A stretch of 64,000 nucleotides of DNA from NCBI RefSeq assembly GCF_000264905.1, contig NW_006763146.1:832884-896883 (forward strand). Reading direction: 5' to 3'. Made by a program: the position numbers and the translations under genes. Origin of the DNA: Stereum hirsutum FP-91666 SS1. Its lineage: Eukaryota; Basidiomycota; Agaricomycetes; Russulales; Stereaceae. Positions 60,601 to 64,000 of this stretch are shown one piece after another (position 1 is the first letter of the stretch; each line of letters begins with the position of its first letter). Under the pieces are notes generated by a model that ran no database searches, was not told the origin of the DNA, and saw nothing but the letters and a program-made list of their open reading frames with translations.

Positions 60601-63288
60601 TATAGCCTCTTCTCGTTCATCTTTGCGAACGTCTGTAGATCGTCCGTCGCTCTCTGCGGGTCCGTGAATGTTGCTACATTCAGAGATAATAGTAAAGAGG
60701 TTGTCAGCCACGAGAAAAATAAACTCGACCACCGATAGAATGAGAGCCCAATAAAGTCATGGGAGTGGACAGAGGAACGAGGCACAGACGAACCTGCCAA
60801 TCTCTGAATAACAAGGTTCAACATTCTGATCACATTATCCTCGTTGTCGTCGATCACGCCGCCCTGTACAAAGTCAGCCCCATACCAGTCAATACCATAA
60901 TGACACCGAGAGGAGAAAAAAAAACGGACGTTATTAGCCTCGCAAGCGTCAATGAACCGTTCATACACCGTTGGCCGGCTATCCACCCGCTCGAACGTCA
61001 GAAAAGGCAACGGGATTCACATGCACAGGGGAGGACAGAAATGAGAAAAAGGACATACACCGCCTTGATGCCCGAGAAATTCAACAACCCACCCACCGCA
61101 CCCTCGTCCAAGAACCGCATAATGAGCAACAACCGATCCGTCCACGCCACCTCATCCACATCCCCTGCAGCGCCACCATGCACGGTCTTGCTCCCGCTCG
61201 CCACGTTCTCTGAGCTCTTGTCTGCTCGGCGAACGGTAGTTGAGGATGAAGACGAAGAGGCTAGGGAAGGAAGCGGGAAGATGTATTCGGCGAGGACTTG
61301 TTCGGCGGCGGCTCTATTTATGATAAGTTTGATGTGGCGTTAACGTGGCATGAGGTTAGCATTTTTCTGCATGGTGAGCGAAAAAACCTTTGGAAGTGAT
61401 GGGACAACGTACTTGACTTCCGCCGTCGTAGAGATCATTTGAAGGATCGCCTGTGGGATCCAAGCGAATTGTTGGATGGCTGCCGGATCCCCTGCTTCGC
61501 TGCAGCCCCAAAAATTGAACGGATAAGTATTATGTTAACAACTAGGGAGGTGCAGGACGTACATCTCAGGAAAGGCGAGGCTATAGAGTTTTCCTGCGCT
61601 GTTCATGGCCTCTACGCGGACGGAATGCTAAACAACATAGTTAGGACGGTCAGCTTTCGTTCGGTTCAGGGGATCAATAGATGAGTTGGGCTACCTTCTT
61701 GTCAAGACCACGACCCACGACGACTTGTAATGTGCCTTTCGAGACGTGATGGAGTGCAGTTTCATAGTCGAGATGTGAGTATACTTTGCAGGTCGCCGCG
61801 CGAACCTTTTCGTCCGGATCAAACATCTTTGTCTGCAACGCCTCTATAACCACAGATCAGCCGTTGTCTCCATACCGCGTCGCACTGCCGCAATATATAG
61901 GAGGAGAAGAAAGGAAGAAAAGGCTCACCCTCGACCTGCTCCCTCAACTCTGGCAAATTCGCAATCAAGCCCTTCGCAGCCTCCACAAGCGCCAGTCGCA
62001 CGCCCACAACCTTATCATTCTTCCTCATCAACCACATATTCCAAGTGGTCGGATACTTCCTCGCCAAATCACTCCCTGCCTTCCCGTCCCCAAACATCTC
62101 ACCCAACACCTGCGTCGCCATCGTCCGCAATGGTACGTCCTCCACCTTCAACTCCTCCTCCAATTGTGGGATGACGTTGTGTAATAGGGACGGACAGGAC
62201 CGGTTGAGTTGTTTGATCAAGGAGTGTGCGGAACGGAGGTCGGCGAGGGTGGATTCAGAGTCGGGGGGTGACGAGTCCCGGGAGGAGGCGCGATGGCTGG
62301 AGGAAAGGGTGGAGGTGTGGGCGAGGATGATGTCGGTAAAGTATTGGCAGACGTGGCGTTGGAGTTTGTCGGCCGTGGCGTTGCAGACTTGAACTGCGAG
62401 ACGGTATGCTGGGTTGTCCAGCCCCTGGGAAGATATGGACGGTGAGTAAGGAGGTTTCAAGATTGTGGCGTGCCACACAGCGGTAAAACACCGATTGGCG
62501 CAAAAGGGGCATGGTAGCCGCGGCTGCTTCGCTCGAGGACAAGAGCTCAACCAGATCGCTCAAGTAGGTGGATGGTATGTGTCATGAATGAGACCTTATT
62601 GACAGGTCCAAACGACGGGAAACGCGCCACAAAATGAAAGGCGAAGATCATAAACACAACTCACCGACTTCCTGTCCTTAAATTGCGCCAAAATAGTCTC
62701 CAACAACTCAGATGGCAGGGTATGAGACTCATCAATCAACGCAACGAGAATATCCGCCAAGAACATTTCGACTTTCTTCGCGAGATCAAGGCGGACGAGG
62801 TTGAAGGAGCTCCTGAAGATGTCGACCATGAGCTCGTCTGAGTTTGGTAGATCACAAACAAGCACGACACTCTTGACAGTCGACAGTGACTCGAGTAGGT
62901 GGAAGTATTCATTGTAGTAGGGCGCGTCTGGGCCGGTGAGACCAGCGGAGAGTTGACGGAAGAAGAACTGGAAGATGTCGCGAAGCTCGTGGTGGGTGTA
63001 TGGTGCGTCTGGCGCGTATAGCCTGAGCAGATCGGCAAGACAGCAGGCTGCATAAGCCTTAACGCCCCGATCTTTGTGGAGAAGGATTGTCTGGTGGATA
63101 AGTTCTTTGCGTGGTCCTCCGAGGGTCGAAGTGTCGACCGTCTCCTGGTCAAGATCTGCAAGCTCGGTGTGCAGCGTCTTGAGCTTCTTGAGAAGTGTGT
63201 CTGTCGAGAGCCCCTTGCCTACGAGTTTATCGTGAAACTTGAGTTTCTTTGGGGATGGCTGTGCGCCGCCACGAGTTTTGGCGACCAT
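57615..63288 (-). CDS. pds5: sister-chromatid cohesion protein Pds5
   Basis: Twenty exons leftwards: 63288-62665, 62424-61929, 61843-61695, 61627-61563, 61499-61413, 61313-61061, 60989-60930, 60863-60794, 60673-60540, 60460-59840, 59760-59593, 59485-59277, 59184-59064, 58993-58865, 58793-58645, 58563-58302, 58212-58120, 58057-57993, 57934-57733, 57665-57615; 1335 aa. Pds5 binds Scc1 and Wapl and regulates cohesin loading, release and acetylation. The HEAT-repeat body is recognisable: LLKKLKTLHTELADLDQETV, KDRGVKAYAACCLADLLRLY, APDAPYTHHELRDIFQFFFR, GLDNPAYRLAVQVCNATADK, MFDPDEKVRAATCKVYSHLD, VLSEFAHVAPDAFEEQSEAI, KVKSRMRLQAAVSLLHLSTM. The C-terminus is the usual disordered tail with basic clusters (KPVRKRKAAAVPR, RPRASGGRRKSNK), an acidic block (DDDSDEQESSEGEEDDQDD) and a final KKKPAKRKA. 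Length and order are normal for fungi. The first intron (240 nt) is unusually long. Confidence 0.93.
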
Positions 63289-63342
63289 TGCTGGGGGGAG
63301 CAGATGAGGGGAAGGAGAGAGTTGTGAAATTGACAATAAACG

Positions 63343-63350
63343 ACGCGCGT
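63343..63350. promoter_or_regulatory. ACGCGCGT palindrome in the PDS5/NAA15 divergent promoter
   Basis: It lies 55-62 bp upstream of the PDS5 start and 144-151 bp upstream of the NAA15 start. It is related to, but not identical with, the MCB core ACGCGT; a further GCGCGCGCG run follows at 63358-63366. Confidence 0.35.
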
Positions 63351-63493
63351 GTCGTGAGCGCGCGCGTTGTGTGTCCGTGTTTACGCCACTTGAGGCCACC
63401 GCGTCGTCCAGATTTGGCTCGCCCGATCTGTCCGACTTTCTCTGTACCCTCTCCGAGCACACTACTCCTCCGCAAGTCACTAATTCTCATATA

Positions 63494-64000
63494 ATGCCTC
63501 CCAAAAAGTTTCTTGCATCCAAGGAAGCGACGCTCTTCAAGGAACTTCTCGGTCTTTACGAAAACAGGCAGCTCAAGAAGGGCATCAAGACTGCAGACGC
63601 AATACTCAAGAAGAATCCAGAGCATGGCGGTCCGCTTGTCTCTCGGTCGTCCACGAAATCTAAATTTCCTGACATCATGATATTTGTTGGATTTAACAGA
63701 GACATTATGTATGAAAGGCCTCATTCTGACCCACATGGGCAGACGGGAAGAAGGCCTCGAGCTCGTTCGGAAAGGCATCCGCTTTGATCTTACCTCGCAT
63801 ATCGTCTGGCACGTCTTCGGTCTCATCCAGAAGGGAGAGAAAAACTATGAGGAGGCTCTCAAGTCGTACACGCAAGCGTTGCGCTTCGACAAGGTACGTT
63901 CTTTCGCCGCATGATTTGCAGGGAGCTCTGCTCTACCATTTTGCACGCATCGTTCCCGCATCTGCTTGCCTTGTGTGGCCCACGAGTTTACTCCTCGGCT
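63494..64000 (+). CDS. naa15: NatA auxiliary subunit Naa15/Nat1, N-terminal part (runs off window)
   Basis: Exons 63494-63629 and 63700-63893; the following exon(s) lie beyond a donor at 63894 and are not resolved, so the 3' end is missing. Naa15 is the TPR scaffold of the NatA complex that acetylates nascent N-termini at the ribosome. It starts MPPKKFLASKEATLFKELLG and continues YENRQLKKGIKTADAILKKN, then PEHG joined to ETLCMKGLILTHMGRREEGL, VRKGIRFDLTSHIVWHVFGL and QKGEKNYEEALKSYTQALRF. This order of TPR motifs is diagnostic. The first intron (70 nt) splits a Glu codon. The start is divergent from PDS5, 205 bp apart. Confidence 0.92.

Noticed and set aside
62425..62664. Possible extra exon in the long first PDS5 intron
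   Set aside because: Direct joining of FKDRKS to GLDNPAYRLAVQVC matches the family without a gap, and no extra exon keeps frame better.

Overview
The window is eukaryotic. It comes from a filamentous basidiomycete, very probably an Agaricomycete (mushroom or wood-decay lineage). The genes are split by many 50-75 nt introns with GT..AG ends and contain exons as short as 5-15 nt. The families fit too: secreted intradiol dioxygenase, GH5 endoglucanase, S10 carboxypeptidase, ferric reductase, Dal5-type MFS transporter and F-box-like/LRR proteins, next to housekeeping genes. No prokaryotic operon, CRISPR array, rRNA or convincing tRNA was seen. All exon joins were worked out by hand from splice signals, frame and family knowledge. 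Every complete model given as intact sums to a whole number of codons.

Layout. 1-1348: 3' part of a C2H2-like zinc-finger gene. 1349-5404: gene-poor, with a 435-bp MITE-like element. 5491-9841: two secreted-enzyme genes (S10 carboxypeptidase, intradiol dioxygenase), each with a TATA box. 10178-18100: CIAO1 (Fe-S assembly), SWC5 (SWR1 complex), an F-box-like gene, a membrane-tailed PNPOx-family flavoprotein and histidinol-phosphate aminotransferase. 18233-21447: gene-poor. 21448-29439: ferric reductase, F-box-like protein, GH5 endoglucanase. 29883-34669: PCNA with a large charged insertion, then an 18-exon MFS transporter. 35883-38498: two uncharacterised nuclear-looking proteins. 39036-47878: HIRA/Hir1, a DUF4336-like protein, a doubtful membrane protein and ribosomal protein eL42. 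49353-56110: three tandem copies of an unusual GNAT-ankyrin-Cys-rich protein, the third interrupted by a stop codon. 57615-63288: PDS5, sharing a 205-bp divergent promoter with NAA15, which runs off the right end.

How the genes relate. There is no single pathway cluster. Several genes serve chromatin, replication or cohesion (SWC5, PCNA, HIRA, PDS5), and PCNA and PDS5/NAA15 have ACGCG-type motifs upstream. The secreted hydrolase, dioxygenase, ferric reductase and GH5 genes suit a plant-debris or wood lifestyle. The least conventional locus is the tandem GNAT-ankyrin family. Its architecture (acetyltransferase, ankyrin repeats, a CxC...CxCxxC motif, then a further domain with an acidic tail) matches nothing I can name. 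A second theme is splicing: five GC-AG introns in four genes, several microexons (one of 5 nt at an iron-ligand site), and two genes whose stop codon is its own 3-nt exon.
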